64,000 nt of DNA, from NCBI GenBank assembly GCA_037043015.1, contig CM073321.1, positions 14,629,001 through 14,693,000 on the forward strand, given 5' to 3'. Position 1 is the first letter of the stretch. Every line of letters begins with the position of its first letter. The notes under the pieces were generated by a model. It ran no database searches. It was not told the origin of the DNA and was given only the letters and a program-made list of their open reading frames with translations. Shown piece after piece: positions 35,567 to 47,089 of the stretch. Made by a program: the position numbers and the translations under genes. The DNA comes from Bryum argenteum (lineage: Eukaryota; Streptophyta; Bryopsida; Bryales; Bryaceae).

Positions 35567-35849
35567 CTTTACAATAAAGGGGATAATTATAGACTAATGA
35601 AATATAAGGCAATAAAGTTTAACGCACAAAATATCTATATATATTATAATAAATATAATATACGGTCTTAACATTATATAGTTACTTAAACAAGCTTTTA
35701 ATGTGCTTTTCAAATTAAAAATAGAAAATGTAAAAGTCTATAGTAAGTTTTAAAAATGTAAAAGTCTATAATAAGTTTTGAAAATCTAAAATTCTAAAAT
35801 AAGTTTTAAAAATGTAAAAGTATAAATTCAAACTATACCTCGGGCTTCA

Positions 35850-36395
35850 ACTACTCCAGCTAGGGCCCCAACTGATGCAGCTGGGGGCCCAACTATTCCA
35901 GTTGGGGCCCCAACTAGTGCAGCTGGGGGCCCCGACTATTCCAGTTGGGGCCCCAACTAGTGCAGCTGGGGACCCCAACTATTCCAGCTGGGGCCCCAAC
36001 TAGTGCAGCTGGGGGCCCCAACTATTCCAGCTGGGGCCCCAACTGATGCAGCAAGGGGCCCCAACTATTCCATTTGGGGCCCCAACTAGTGCAGCTGGGG
36101 GCCCCAACTATTCCAGCTGGGGACCCCAACTAGTGCAACTGGGGGCCCCAACTATTCCAGCTGGGGCCCCAACTATTCGAGCTGGGGCCCCAACTGATGC
36201 AGCTGGGGGCCCCAACTATTCCAGTTGGAGCCCCAACTAGTGCAGCTGGGGACCTCAACTTATCCAGCTGGGGCCCCAACTGATGCAGCTGGGGGCCCTA
36301 ACTATTCCAATTGGGGCTCCAACTAGTGCAGCTGGGGACCCCAACTATTCCAGCTGGGGGCTCCAACTATTCCAGCTGGGGCCCCAACGTTCATA
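35850..36395. repeat. Minisatellite of GGGGCCCC and CAGCTG palindromes, 21-22-base unit
   Basis: About 25 copies of GGGGCCCCAACTATTCCAGCT alternating with an AACTAGTGCAGCT variant. Each unit contains two self-complementary words, GGGGCCCC and CAGCTG. Because 21 is divisible by three, long frames with GAPTIPA repeats appear; single-base length changes break them, and I do not call a protein. Confidence 0.9.
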
Positions 36396-36399
36396 GTCG

Positions 36400-38150
36400 T
36401 CCCCTCCCTCAAACAAAGCCTCGTTCCCACCCCCCTTTCCAGTAGCTAGAAAGCGATGTAGTAGAAGCGCAAGTCGTTCTTCTGGTATGATTCGAATCTT
36501 ACAATCTCACCCGTTACATTGGGCGTACAATTTTCCTCCTGAATTATGATCGACAGGAATGAAAATATAAATAATAAGATCTTATTTGTTTAAACTTTGG
36601 TTCTATTCACTAATTGTGATAAAATCATGAAATTAGATTTCTAAGATTTCATTGGGATTTATCTTTTGAATTTAATATTTAAACATAAATAAGCGGATTA
36701 TATGTAAATTTAATTGGACTTTAGTTCTATGCACTAATTTAAATAAAATGATAAAATTAGATTTCGAGAATCAGTTGGGATTCATATTCAGTTCTTGGGT
36801 GTCTCTAAAGTGCATTTGAAAACAAAACACAGGCTTAAACATGTACATAGTATGGTTATCAATCTATAATATATTCAATATCTTTACCATTGGTAACTTA
36901 CAAGACAATCCAAGCAAAAAATCATAGCGTATAGATTCGTTTTGCTGAAGTAATAAATGTTATGGGTATTACTAACAATTTTATAGGATAATTACTCTAG
37001 GATTTAAAAATATCTTTATTCACTTTATTTTGATTTCCTACAAATTAATTTAAGCTTTGACCATAGAAATGAACTAATCTAATTCAATGCGTGAAAACAA
37101 AAACATATAAAATAAACATAAAATTTTAAAGTAATCAAAAAAAAAAAAAAAATTTGAAAAAAAAAATACTTCCCTTGCTCTCGTGGTCCTAATATTTTCA
37201 CCATAATTATCATATGACATGAATTATGAATCAAAGTTATAAAAACCACTCTCCCTCCCTTTTTGCGCATAATTACACTTGCACTCGCCCCCTACTTCAA
37301 ATTCTGCGAGGTTATTGAATTCTCACGAAATTTTTTAGACATAGTTCCATTTGCCCTATATGATATTTTTTACACTTCCACCACATTCATATGGTCCTAT
37401 TTAGCTATTTTAGATATTAAAATCACCTTCTTTCCATCATTTTCTTATTCACCCCCTTATTCAAATTTCTAGAAGGTCCACGTAAATGATGACACATAGA
37501 TGGGTTACTCCTATGATTTATTTTATGATCCATTAATTTATTTAAGGTTATTATTAGCTAGTCACAGTACAAAAATCTTTTTTCTCCGCATTTTATTTAT
37601 TCTTCCCTTATTATTTTAAGTTCCAATGTGTTAAAACTTTTGTAAGAAACTCATAGCATATAGATGCCTCTTTCTCACAAATTTCTAAATATCACCATCC
37701 ATTTTATAGGTTAGCTAACCTACGATTTAAAAATATTTTTCCTCATCTTCTTTTAAATACATCTCCAAGCGCCTCCTATTTTGATAAGTCTAAATAATTA
37801 AACTTGTGTACTACTTCAAAAATACTTTTATTTCTTGCATGCTTCCAAAACACACGCTATATACTTTATAGGGTACCAATCACCTAGGAAAATTTCCAAA
37901 AAAATTTCAACCCTTTTTTTCCTAAACAAAGGCACCACCCCCTGATTAAAAACTTCAAGTAGTCCTAATGAAACCAAATGATTTTTGAATATTGATTTAG
38001 TATTTGTTTTTGGCACTAGGATTATTTCCATGGCTTATATAAAGTATGAAGTACACAAAATATTTTCTCCCCATTTTTTTATCCATACCCATGCACCAAC
38101 TCCTTATACAAAAAAAGTACAAAGAAAGTATTAAAAAAAATTTAAAAAAA
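36400..38150. other. AT-rich centre of the first tandem cassette, right half
   Basis: No gene. From about 36,980 to 38,000 it matches 50,760-51,780 closely; a shorter match (around 36,535-36,590) pairs with 49,910-49,965. Confidence 0.6.
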
Positions 38151-38647
38151 ATGGCACAAATTTGGGCAGCCCGGGCAGACAAGGCCGCGCGGGCAGCCCG
38201 GGCAGCCTCCAAAAGGCGGCGGACGGGCTGCTTGGGCGGGAACGGCCTCCGCCGACAGCAATCCGCCCGCCTCACAGAACCCTCCCTCCGTTGTCGCAAG
38301 TGCAGAGTCGCTCACGCCGCTCCGTCGCTCCCCTTTCCACCGCTGTGTCGCGCGCCCTCCGTTGTGTGCTGTCACCTTCCTCCATCTGTGTTTGCGCGCC
38401 CTCTGGTGTGTGCTTTCACCCTCCTCCATCTGTGTTTGCGTATTTCTGTCTCTCTGCGCCAGCTGTGTCGAGGTCCGCTCCCGCCAAGGTTTGCGCTTGC
38501 TGTCTGCGCCGAATTTGTCTCTCCGCGTCGCTGCTTTCCGCGCCCTTCCTGCACTCGCTGTCGCAGGTTTTCGCGCCTCCTCCATCGCACCTGCCTCCTC
38601 CATCGCCCCTGCCTGCGTATTGCAGCGCAATTTTTCACGAGCTATCT
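38150..38647 (+). promoter_or_regulatory. GC-rich 5' leader and first exon of the ParB/methylase-fold gene
   Basis: A GC-rich, pyrimidine-biased block (CCTCCATCTGTGTTTGCG repeats) that ends in a strong donor, CTT then GTAAGTTCG, at about 38,647. The next acceptor is at about 39,668. The equivalent block in the other copy is at 52,000-52,530. Open frames differ between copies, so this is more likely untranslated exon 1 with promoter than coding. Confidence 0.5.
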
Positions 38648-38825
38648 TGTAAGTTCGTAATTCTAGACTTTTAGGTTTTGGAATCAGTTTGCTGTTTCAT
38701 AGCTTTTTCAGATTTGCAGGGCACAATGTTATGGAATGTTGCTCGCGGAGTAATGGAGGTCTTCCAATTTGTGTTTTTCGCTTCGAAATTTGTGTTTTGC
38801 TGTTGAAATGCGCTCATTTACAACT

Positions 38826-39566
38826 TTCAGCTCATTTAGCTCGGTGCTCATTTAGCTCGATGCCCATGTAGCTCGATGCCCATTTAGCTCGATGCCCATT
38901 TAGCTCGATGCCCATTTAGCTCGATGCCTATCTAGCTCGATGCTCATATAATTTCATCAAATTATTTATCACCAAGACCACCACGCCCATTTAGCTCGAG
39001 TCGAGCTAAATGGGCTTCACCTGCGACAAGGCAGTAAGCCCATTTAGCTCGACTCGAGCTAAATGGGCTTGTCCTTCAACAAGGCAGTAAGCCCATTTAG
39101 CTCGAGTCGAGCTAAATGGGCCTGACCTTGTGTCTGGTCCGTGACCATTTAGCTCGACTCAAGCTAAATTGGCCTACTGCTATGTGGCAGTTCAAGCCCA
39201 TTTAGCTCGAGTCGAGCTAAATGGGCCTGGCCTTGTCTGACGTCCGTGACCATTTAGCTCGAGTCGAGCTAAATGGGCTTGAACTGCCACAGAGCAGTAT
39301 GCCCATTTAGCTCGACTCGAGCTAAATGGGCTTACTGACTTGTTGAAGGTCAAGCACATTTAGCTCGACTCGAGCTAAATGGGCCTGGCCTTGTTTGACG
39401 TCGAATTCATATTCCGTATTAGATGTCAAGCCCATTTAGCTCGAGTCGAGCTAAATGGTTTTTCTATTAGGTTCAGCATCATGCATATGAAGCCTGACTC
39501 GAGCTACATCGTCGCGATCCTCGTTTTAAGGTCAAGCCCATTTAGCTCGAGTCGAGCTAATTGATC
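38826..39566. repeat. Half-site ladder and palindrome array (10 units) in intron 1
   Basis: Begins with about seven direct half-sites (CATTTAGCTCGATGCC, about 20-base period, 38,826-38,945) and then ten full palindromes from 38,985 to 39,566, mostly with GCCCA and TGGGC outer arms. Both G and C occur at the centre. Spacers of about 20-24 bases recur in direct and inverted orientation. Confidence 0.95.
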
Positions 39567-39824
39567 TCGCCACCTAATCTAGACAAGTCAGATTTGAGCG
39601 TCAAGATAATGACAATATTTTACTGCCCATGTGAACCTTACATGTGATTCTTGTTTGTTGAATGAGAGTGATGCCGAGAACCAAACAGACTGCCAGAATT
39701 GTTCAGATGGCTGCGAATGCACCTGCCGAGCCGGAAATCGAAGTGGACATGGATGCGGTGAAGCAAGAGTCTGTTCCTGAGGTAATAGTCCACTTCATAT
39801 CTATGTTCCCATCTCATGTGTCTA

Positions 39825-42800
39825 TTTAGCTCGAATTGAGCTAATTCGCCCTCTGTTAATTTGTTATCCACAGGTCACTTATAGCATGCAAACCCTGGAG
39901 GGATTCCTTGCACCAGTACAACTCGAAGCACCAGACGATCTGCTTGGAACTATTGCTGTGGACGCGCAATGGGGGAGGTTGTGGACCCCCAAGCCACATT
40001 CTATCAAATCTTGGTCTATTCGTCCGATGAACAAGACCCATTTCTTCTTCTATCAACAATCCGGGTCTCACGGGGCATTTTTACCTCTGTGCCTTGATGC
40101 CTTCATCGAACTTGTTACTTATGAAGACGAATTCCTCATGATCAAGTTCGAAGCAGTGGAGGTCGAAGGTTACGTCTTCACTATTGTATTTCCCTCCAAT
40201 GAAGTCCGTTTCTCCCACGACTTCATCCGGAGCTTTATGGTCGGGAAGGTCGATCCCAATCAACTTCATCATATCGACACGAAATTGCAGCCCAATCAGT
40301 CTTCCCCGAAAATCTTCGCCAGATCGTACATTCCTTACACTGCGCAGATCTGGAAGGCTCTCTCTGATTTCGAGAATGCAAAGAAGAAAGGCAAGGCTCC
40401 AATGAAACGGCCCGGGAATCTACTGTTGCAGGCTCCATCCGGGAATGCTCCGTCGGGTCTAGGCACTCCAGAGGGAAGTCTAGGCGTGCAGGGAACGAAG
40501 TGGGCAAACCCGATCTCATCCAGCTCTGGCTCCAAAAGGAGCAAATCCTCCGGCAACGCACTTACGTTCATGAACCCTACAATGAACGTGGCTGTCTCGG
40601 AGAAGGAGATCAAGTATGAGGAAGCGACGAAGTCTCTGAAGGACTACTGGGACAACTATGCAGAGTGTTATGTCTTCGGACGTGACAATCCGCTTGACGT
40701 GTCGATCGACCTGCTCGACCCTGCAGAACCAAGGTTTATCGTGCGATCTCTGGAACCAGCCGGCATTGCGCATTACAAGAACATCTTGATAAATTCCCTC
40801 GATGTTACTTCGAGGCAAACCATCATTATTATGCCGAAGATCAAAGCTGAGCCTGAGATATGGGATTGGGAAGATTTGGTCCAATCTTGTCGGTTCCGAA
40901 TTATCGACGGGCAGCACCACGTTGAGGCTGCGAAACAACTGATTCGTGACAAGAAGATCGACGACTCGAAGATCCTTGCCCTTCAGACATGGAAAGCCCA
41001 TGTTGTGTGGCATTCCGACATCAGCAAGATTCTGGACGTGTCGGCCATGGCGAACAAGACGAACAATGCTGGGACGTTCATACCTTCCTGGGCAACGAAC
41101 ATCAAGGGCGCAAGAAAGGTTAGGGAAGACTATGGCCGCCCTCAGAAACTCAAGAAGCCGCATCGACGTGAGACACCGGTTGAAGTAGATAACCGGAAGC
41201 ATTATGAGGTATGAGATTACTTGTTCTTTTCTTTCTCTGGTTGGCGTTGTTTGCATTCTCTGTCGACGTTTTTGGGGACGTCGTTTTAGCTCGACTCGAG
41301 CTAAAGCAACATAGGTTGTTTCTTAATTGTTTAGGCTTTCGTGCAGACATTCGCGGCTGCTATGGTGAAGAGGTTCATCAGCATCAACACAAATAACGCG
41401 ACGGACAAGATCGTCAGACCGTCGGACCTTCGCAACGACCTCCTCATCATCACATTTCCGGACGACGTCTACGAGTTGTGGAAGAGGTTCATCACTGACT
41501 ACAGTCTTGGTGAGCTGATCGACCCTGACACCGAGCTCCCATTCAATCAGGGGAAAGATTGGGAGACCGTCTCAAAGAAGTTCACCTTGAACAGGGAGTT
41601 CTTCAAGGGAATGGGGCAGTTAGACGCGGAGAACCTCGAGGTCTTGGCGCAGCACTTGCTGAACGAGACTCCGGATCGAACGATGCCCTACCCCAAGGTG
41701 GCCGTGAGGAAGCCTGCGAAGAAATACTTCCAGTGTATGAGTGTGAAGCAGTGGGTCGAGAATCGGAAGAGGAAGAACACTGTCGCGAGGGAATTGCACA
41801 ACCTCAAGCCCTCGCTCGGTTTGTTCGACTCCGAGTGGCACTTCGACGTCGACAACTGGAGGAAATTCAAGGTGGAATACAATCTGACTCGTCAGACTAT
41901 GTCCATGCTTCTCTCGGTCCCGGGCGACTCGTTCTTCACCCTCTACCGTCAAAAGCAGACGAAGAATAGGAGTGCAGCAGAGATTTCGGAATATGCAGCC
42001 GAGTTCTTCAAGAAGTTCCTGGATGTCAAAGGGATGTTTGAACCTCCTGCACCGATTGTTTACACGCGGCTCTTTTACTCTTCCGAGTTCAAATTCGGGA
42101 TTTGGGACAAGAACTACGCCTGGAACCAATATTGCAAGTGTGATTTAGGCTTGATTGATTTGCGAGCTGTCCCAGGGAGTGGAAGTAGAGTGGACGACAC
42201 GGAGAGTCCATGCTTCCAAGAATTCCTTGATGTGTGGGCAGACACCGTGACCGATCCTCACATCAAGAATCCGGAGGTTTGGATGTTCATCACCTCCAAC
42301 GTCGACCGTCACTGCCAGGCAATGGTTTACGTCGACAAGAAGTTGAAGGACGAGTACTCTCGCAAGGCAGCCAACTACATGCCGGCCAGCAACGAGCGTT
42401 TCAACGGCATTGTAGAGGGAAAAGCTTCAGAGAAGCACTTGCTCCCCCTTGTCAAGAAGAGCAGCCATGCTCAGAGTGTGTTGGATACAATCCCCTCTGT
42501 ATTCTACGCGCCAGAGTTGCCCCTCTACTCGAAGCCCGGCGCGTACAGAGAACACGACCTTGGTCTTAGTGACACCGAGCTGCGATTGGAGTTCTACTGT
42601 CGGGTGTTGAAGATGTTCTCATCTCCGGGTGGGAAGTTTTTATCGATTATGGGTGGCACAAAGCCACTGTTGGCTGGAATTGTAAGTACCTCGCACCATT
42701 CCTTCAATTTGAACTTCTCATGCTCGTTTAGCTCGAGTCGAGGTAAACGGTCTCATGCTTGTTTAGCTCGACTCGAGCTAAACGCTCTCATGTTAAATCT

Positions 42801-42847
42801 CTTCAATTTGTATTTTGTCCATGGCCTTTTAGCTCGAGTCAAGCTAT
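39825..42847. repeat. Palindrome units in introns of ParB/methylase-fold copy 1
   Basis: One unit at 39,825-39,845 in the intron after the H3-like exon, one at 41,285-41,305 in the next, and three (42,727-42,747, 42,762-42,782, 42,828-42,847) in the following one. The first pair in the last intron is a 35-base tandem repeat with CG outer arms. Confidence 0.9.
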
Positions 42848-43547
42848 TTTCTCTTAGTCTTCTTATAAGTTTCTGTCTCCTTCTAAAACAGATGTGCCAG
42901 GCTGAGACATATGTTGTTATCAGCAAGACCGAGAAGGAGGCTTATACAAATGCTGCGACGGATTACCAACATCTGGACTACAACGATATCAACGTCGCAG
43001 CATACGTAAATCCAGAAGCTAATCGCGGTCCCAAGCGTTCTGCTGAAGGGTCGGGGAAGGGAAAGAAGAGGAAGTCTAAGAAGAAGACTACTCAGCCTGT
43101 AAGCGACGACTCTTCCGCTTCTGAGCACGAGCGTGAAGATGAAGGTGGTCCTTCTTCTCCGACGGGGATGAATTCTCCCATGGATTCAGCTGTTCCTCTG
43201 GTGTCTCCTCCCGCAATTGACTGGGCTGCGGTGGAAATTCCGTCCAGTACTGCTCGTGCTCCCCCTCGTGGTCGTGGTACTGCTCGTGCTCCCCCCTAGG
43301 GTCGTAGAAGCGGTCGAGCTCGGTCTTCTGCGTCTCATGGCCGCGGTACAGCACGCGCCCCTCCGCGCGAATCTACCAAGCATTCTTCTTCTGAGGCGCG
43401 AGCTGGAGAGGCTTCTCGGTCAAGAAGCGCTACTGTGCCTCAAGCACAGACGGCGCTCGAAGCCAACTATGGCGCCCGCGATGTCGTCGGGGACATTGAG
43501 AGCCCCCCCCTCCAGCGCCTGCGTCGTGGTCGACCATCGGAGGAGGA

Positions 43548-43568
43548 TTTAGCTCGAGACGAGCTAAA
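43548..43568. repeat. Palindrome unit inside a coding exon, copy 1
   Basis: TTTAGCTCGAGACGAGCTAAA lies in frame in the last exon and encodes LARDELN. One base departs from the perfect dyad. Confidence 0.85.
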
Positions 43569-44239
43569 CCAGCAGTCTCCAGGGGTCGTCGATATTGGGG
43601 CCGCTAGGACTCCAGTTCAGCACAGTGTTCCACCCCCGGAGTTTCGGAGGGAGGTTCGTTGAAAGAACTCGAACGATCGCATCTACCGGGATCTCTTTGG
43701 CGAAGACGATGTAGAACCTGGGCAAGAGCGTGTGCCACGGGATGCATCATCATCCGACAGCTCTGACTCGTCAGACAATGACGATGTTGAGGGTGCGAGC
43801 GGTGGCGACGGGGACGACGATGACCAAGCTGATGATGCTGATCTCGCGGCCATGACCTTAGACGACGAGGTGGCTCCTGATCCATCCCAGGAGGAGACTA
43901 CTTTGGCGCCTCCTCCCCAAGGCCCGCAGAGCGCACCCAGGAGGCAGATTGAGAAGGAGAAGTACGATAAATGGTTCGTGAAAGGTATTTGGAAGCCCGA
44001 GGACGAGCCGGAGGATACTATGGAAATCCGGTTTTACGACTTCTCGGAGGAGCCTAGTTCTCCAAGCCTTTGAGGGCTGAGGATGATCCTCTTCTCCCTG
44101 TCGTGCCTCTGCTCAGGGAAGAAGGAGAGCCTTCACAACCACCAGTGAAAGTGGAAGTTGTCGCCCCCATGCTCACGAAGGATCAGAAGCCAGCACAGAA
44201 GTGGCAAGAGAAGGAGGCTCTGAAGGCTCGCAAGGCAAA

Positions 44240-44245
44240 GAACAC
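44240..44245. other. Junction between tandem cassettes
   Basis: To the left is the exon text ending GCTCGCAAGGCAAAG (compare 58,605-58,619, where the gene continues). To the right begins AACACGTAATTC, which is DUF7869-like gene sequence in the opposite strand sense. The methylase-fold gene is therefore cut exactly here. Confidence 0.85.
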
Positions 44246-47084
44246 GTAATTCTTTATAATGGGAATATTCAAACTCTCAAACTCTAGATCTCGTAAAAGC
44301 TTTAATATTGATCCAACAGTGTGATTGCAATCACTTGGATAAATATCGAGCCCATAATGAGCATACCGGACATCGCTATGCCCCTGAGCAATCATGCCAG
44401 TCACGGCAATTGGAAGCTTCATCAATGCATCATTTGCCTTTGTTTTATGTGAAAATACAGGGCAGGCAGTCTTCGCATGATCCATTTTGTCATGTATTAT
44501 ACAAAGGACATCTCTCGGCCGCTGAATAGAAAGAGAACGATTTGAATAATAATACTCACGATGCGTTTCTTGATGATGCAAATGCTCCTCAAGCTTCTTG
44601 ATCCACATAGTCTCTTCACATGAATCAGGTACCATAGACTTGATCATTGTCTCCATCCTGTCACAAGTTGAGCAACGAGCAAAGTTGTCCCCAGGCGCCT
44701 TCTTTGAATACTCTGAAAATTTTAACCTCCTAATCCTGCTCAATGTGCTCTGAGAAATAGACTTCAAGCCCAACCTCTCATTGATGTCATTGATCCCTGG
44801 TATAGCATCCTTCCATCTGAAGGACGATGGCAAGGACCGAGAGACAACCTTCTCACCAGATGTCAACATCTTCGACCGGTGAGGCATATGATCAGCAGCA
44901 TTGTCAATAAATGTCTTCAAAGTAGCAACAGCTTGCTTTACATGCAATCATGGTTTCTTCAGACCAACATTCCCATGGTGCCGAGCACGTAGTCCATCTG
45001 CAGCTTCTGCCTTCCGCCTGTAAAATGTGGAAATCGGAACTCCACTAATATGTTGCCATGCAAGCGCACAAACATCAATGCCTTCAGTGGTTACCATCAT
45101 CGTGCCGTTCGGTGCCTGATGAAAACGATTATGAACATCGATCTTGAAATGTGATTTAAATTTAAAACCCGACGCCTCGTACATCTGCTTTCGGAGAGCC
45201 ATAATTTTCTCACGAGGGAAAGGTTGGCAACAGTTCTTGTTGCAGCAAATCTTGCTTGCAACCAAGTTGACTGAATCTAACGTCAAGAGCTCCTCCTCCC
45301 TCTTGGTCCTCACAAATCGTTGGTTCCGTTCTCCCAAATCATACGGTCGCACCCCCTTCTTCTTTGGATGATCGCGGGCATAAACAGCGACGTTGAATTG
45401 ATCAACTCGTAAATGATCAAGTAGTGACCAACCCTCGTGCATAGCATGGCTGAGCTTCCAGCTCCTGGTCCCATAAATGGTCTCAGCAGGTACGAAGTCG
45501 AAATTCAAGCACTTCACGATCTGCACAACTACTTGATCTTCACATATGGGCTCGTCATTACATTCAAGCATTCTTTCAGCGTCCAGAGTCTGACAAATGC
45601 CTTCACCAACAACGTCCCCACTATCGTTGAGAAGTGTTACAAATTTCGTAACCCATTTACTTCTGGGAAGTCCGGGGCAATCTTTTAAGTGGTCCGGAAG
45701 AACAAGCTCAGAAGGACCTTCCAAGTCCTAAAAGACCACAAACATAGACAAATTAGTACGAATGGATGAACTCAGAACAATATTGTATTCTGCAAATTAA
45801 GTAAGTCCAGTACCTCCGAAAAAAGATGCTGAAAATCACCGTCGCCATCGGATTCACTCAATTCCATGATAACCTGAATGCCAGCAATAAACAAACAATC
45901 ATGAGAAATCACTGGTAGCTAAATCTACGTGCAGTCAGAAATGCTTACTACCATTGAGAGTATATGACCATTTAGCTCGAGTCGAGCTAAATAGTCATCA
46001 AGCTTCAACAGCTTCGAGGTAAGCGTGATGAACAGTTTTCTTAATGACCACTTAGCTCGACTCGAGCTAACTGGTCTTCAAGATAACTGTTCAACTCTCA
46101 CCACGACGCAGTAAAAGCTGGATGACCATTTAGCTCGAGTCGAGCTAAATGGGCATACCACTCCGTTGTAGCTTAAGCCCATTTAGCTCGACTCGAGCTA
46201 AATGGGCGTCCAGCTCTGATTTAGTGCAAGACCATTTAGCTCGAGTCGAGCTAAATGGTCACGGACCTTAAACATGGTCCGGCCCATTTAGCTCGACTCG
46301 AGCTAAATGGGCTTACTGCTGTGATTCAGTGCACGCCTATTTTGCTCGACTCGAGCTAAATAGGCTTGCACTGAATAGAAGCAGTAAGCCCATTTAGCTC
46401 GAGTCGAGCTAAATGGGCTTGTATTCAATCAGAGCAATACGCCCATTTAGATCGAGTCGAGCTAAATGGGCTTGATCAGTTACAAGGCAGTATGCCCACT
46501 TAGCTCGAGTCGAGCTAAATGGGCTTGATCTGCTACAAGGCAGTATGCCCACTTAGCTCGACTCGAGCTAAATGGGCGTATTGCTCTGATTAAATACAAG
46601 CCCACTTAGCTCGACTCGAGCTAAATGGGCTTACTGCCCTGTAGCAGATTAAGCCCATTTAGCTCGACTCGAGCTAAATGGGCTTACTGCCCTGTAGCAG
46701 ATTAAGCCCATTTAGCTCGACTCGAGCTAAATGGTCTTCGGATGAATTCTGAAGTACAGGACTTCATGAGCTTGTCCATATATCATGCATATGTTATATG
46801 AAACTGCCTCGATATTCGTGCACAACAAATACTAAGAATCGTTCTTGGGAACTGTTCACAAGTAAAACAGTATCTTTGCCTCGATTTCCGTGCACAACTA
46901 TACCGACGATATCCACATTGCCATCAGGAATGCACCACGATGAACGCAAGATATGACCAATCAACAACAATCTCTTGTTATACATTGACATTGAGGATAT
47001 AGATCGAACTTACCCTCACGCCGTGCTTGACAGCTGCAATACTTCAACGAAGGCCCTGGGCATCCTCAATAGCAGCACGCGCAT
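44246..47084 (-). pseudogene. DUF7869-like putative transposase, second copy, internally deleted
   Basis: Exons 47,084-47,014, 45,873-45,814 and from 45,724 leftwards correspond to those of the copy at 26.2-30.6 kb, with high identity through HFKIDVHNRFHQ, CSTCDR, IIHDKMDHAKT and SILKLLRDLE. A one-base deletion breaks exon 1, and a stop (TGA) interrupts at about 44,948. After LLRDLE the text jumps directly to FESLNIPIIKNYVF, which belongs to the C-terminal exon type seen at 25.7 kb, so the second and third acidic blocks are lost. The end then runs into the antisense of the methylase-fold gene. Non-functional deletion derivative. Confidence 0.8.
45966..46738. repeat. Palindrome array C (14 units) in intron 1 of the second DUF7869-like copy
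   Basis: Same core and arms as array B. Fourteen units, spacing 50-80 bases, with GACCA arms near the coding end and GCCCA arms further out. Unit number and spacer order differ from array B although flanks are nearly identical, so the array evolves faster than the surrounding DNA. Confidence 0.95.
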
Positions 47085-47089
47085 CAACT

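Larger units (their letters stand above)
39671..44240 (+). pseudogene. H3-tail-like, ParB-like, methylase-fold protein, copy 1, 3' truncated
   Basis: Exons 39,671-39,781, 39,874-41,208, 41,347-42,681 and 42,892-44,240 join in phase 0. The first exon begins MPRTKQTARIVQMA, the histone H3 tail residues RTKQTAR. Exon 2 holds an N-terminal domain (WTPKPHSIKSWSIRP) and a ParB-like domain ending RFRIIDGQHHVEAAKQL. Exon 3 holds YSSEFKFGIWDKNYAWNQ and SPGGKFLSIMGGTKP, aligned with a beta-class methylase core whose DPPY-type motif is degenerate (LGLIDLRAVP). The last exon is Arg/Pro-rich, then acidic. The first three exons are uninterrupted. The last has TAG at 43,297, TGA at 43,660 and a one-base deletion near 44,062, and is cut at 44,240. 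Confidence 0.72.

Noticed and set aside
36046-36240. Collagen-like GAPTIPA protein
   Set aside because: Product of a 21-base minisatellite; single-base insertions in the units break the frame repeatedly.
38046-38674. Overlapping Cys/Ser/Arg-rich frames on both strands
   Set aside because: Low-complexity GC-rich leader; several frames are open at once and none is conserved in the other copy at 52.0-52.5 kb.
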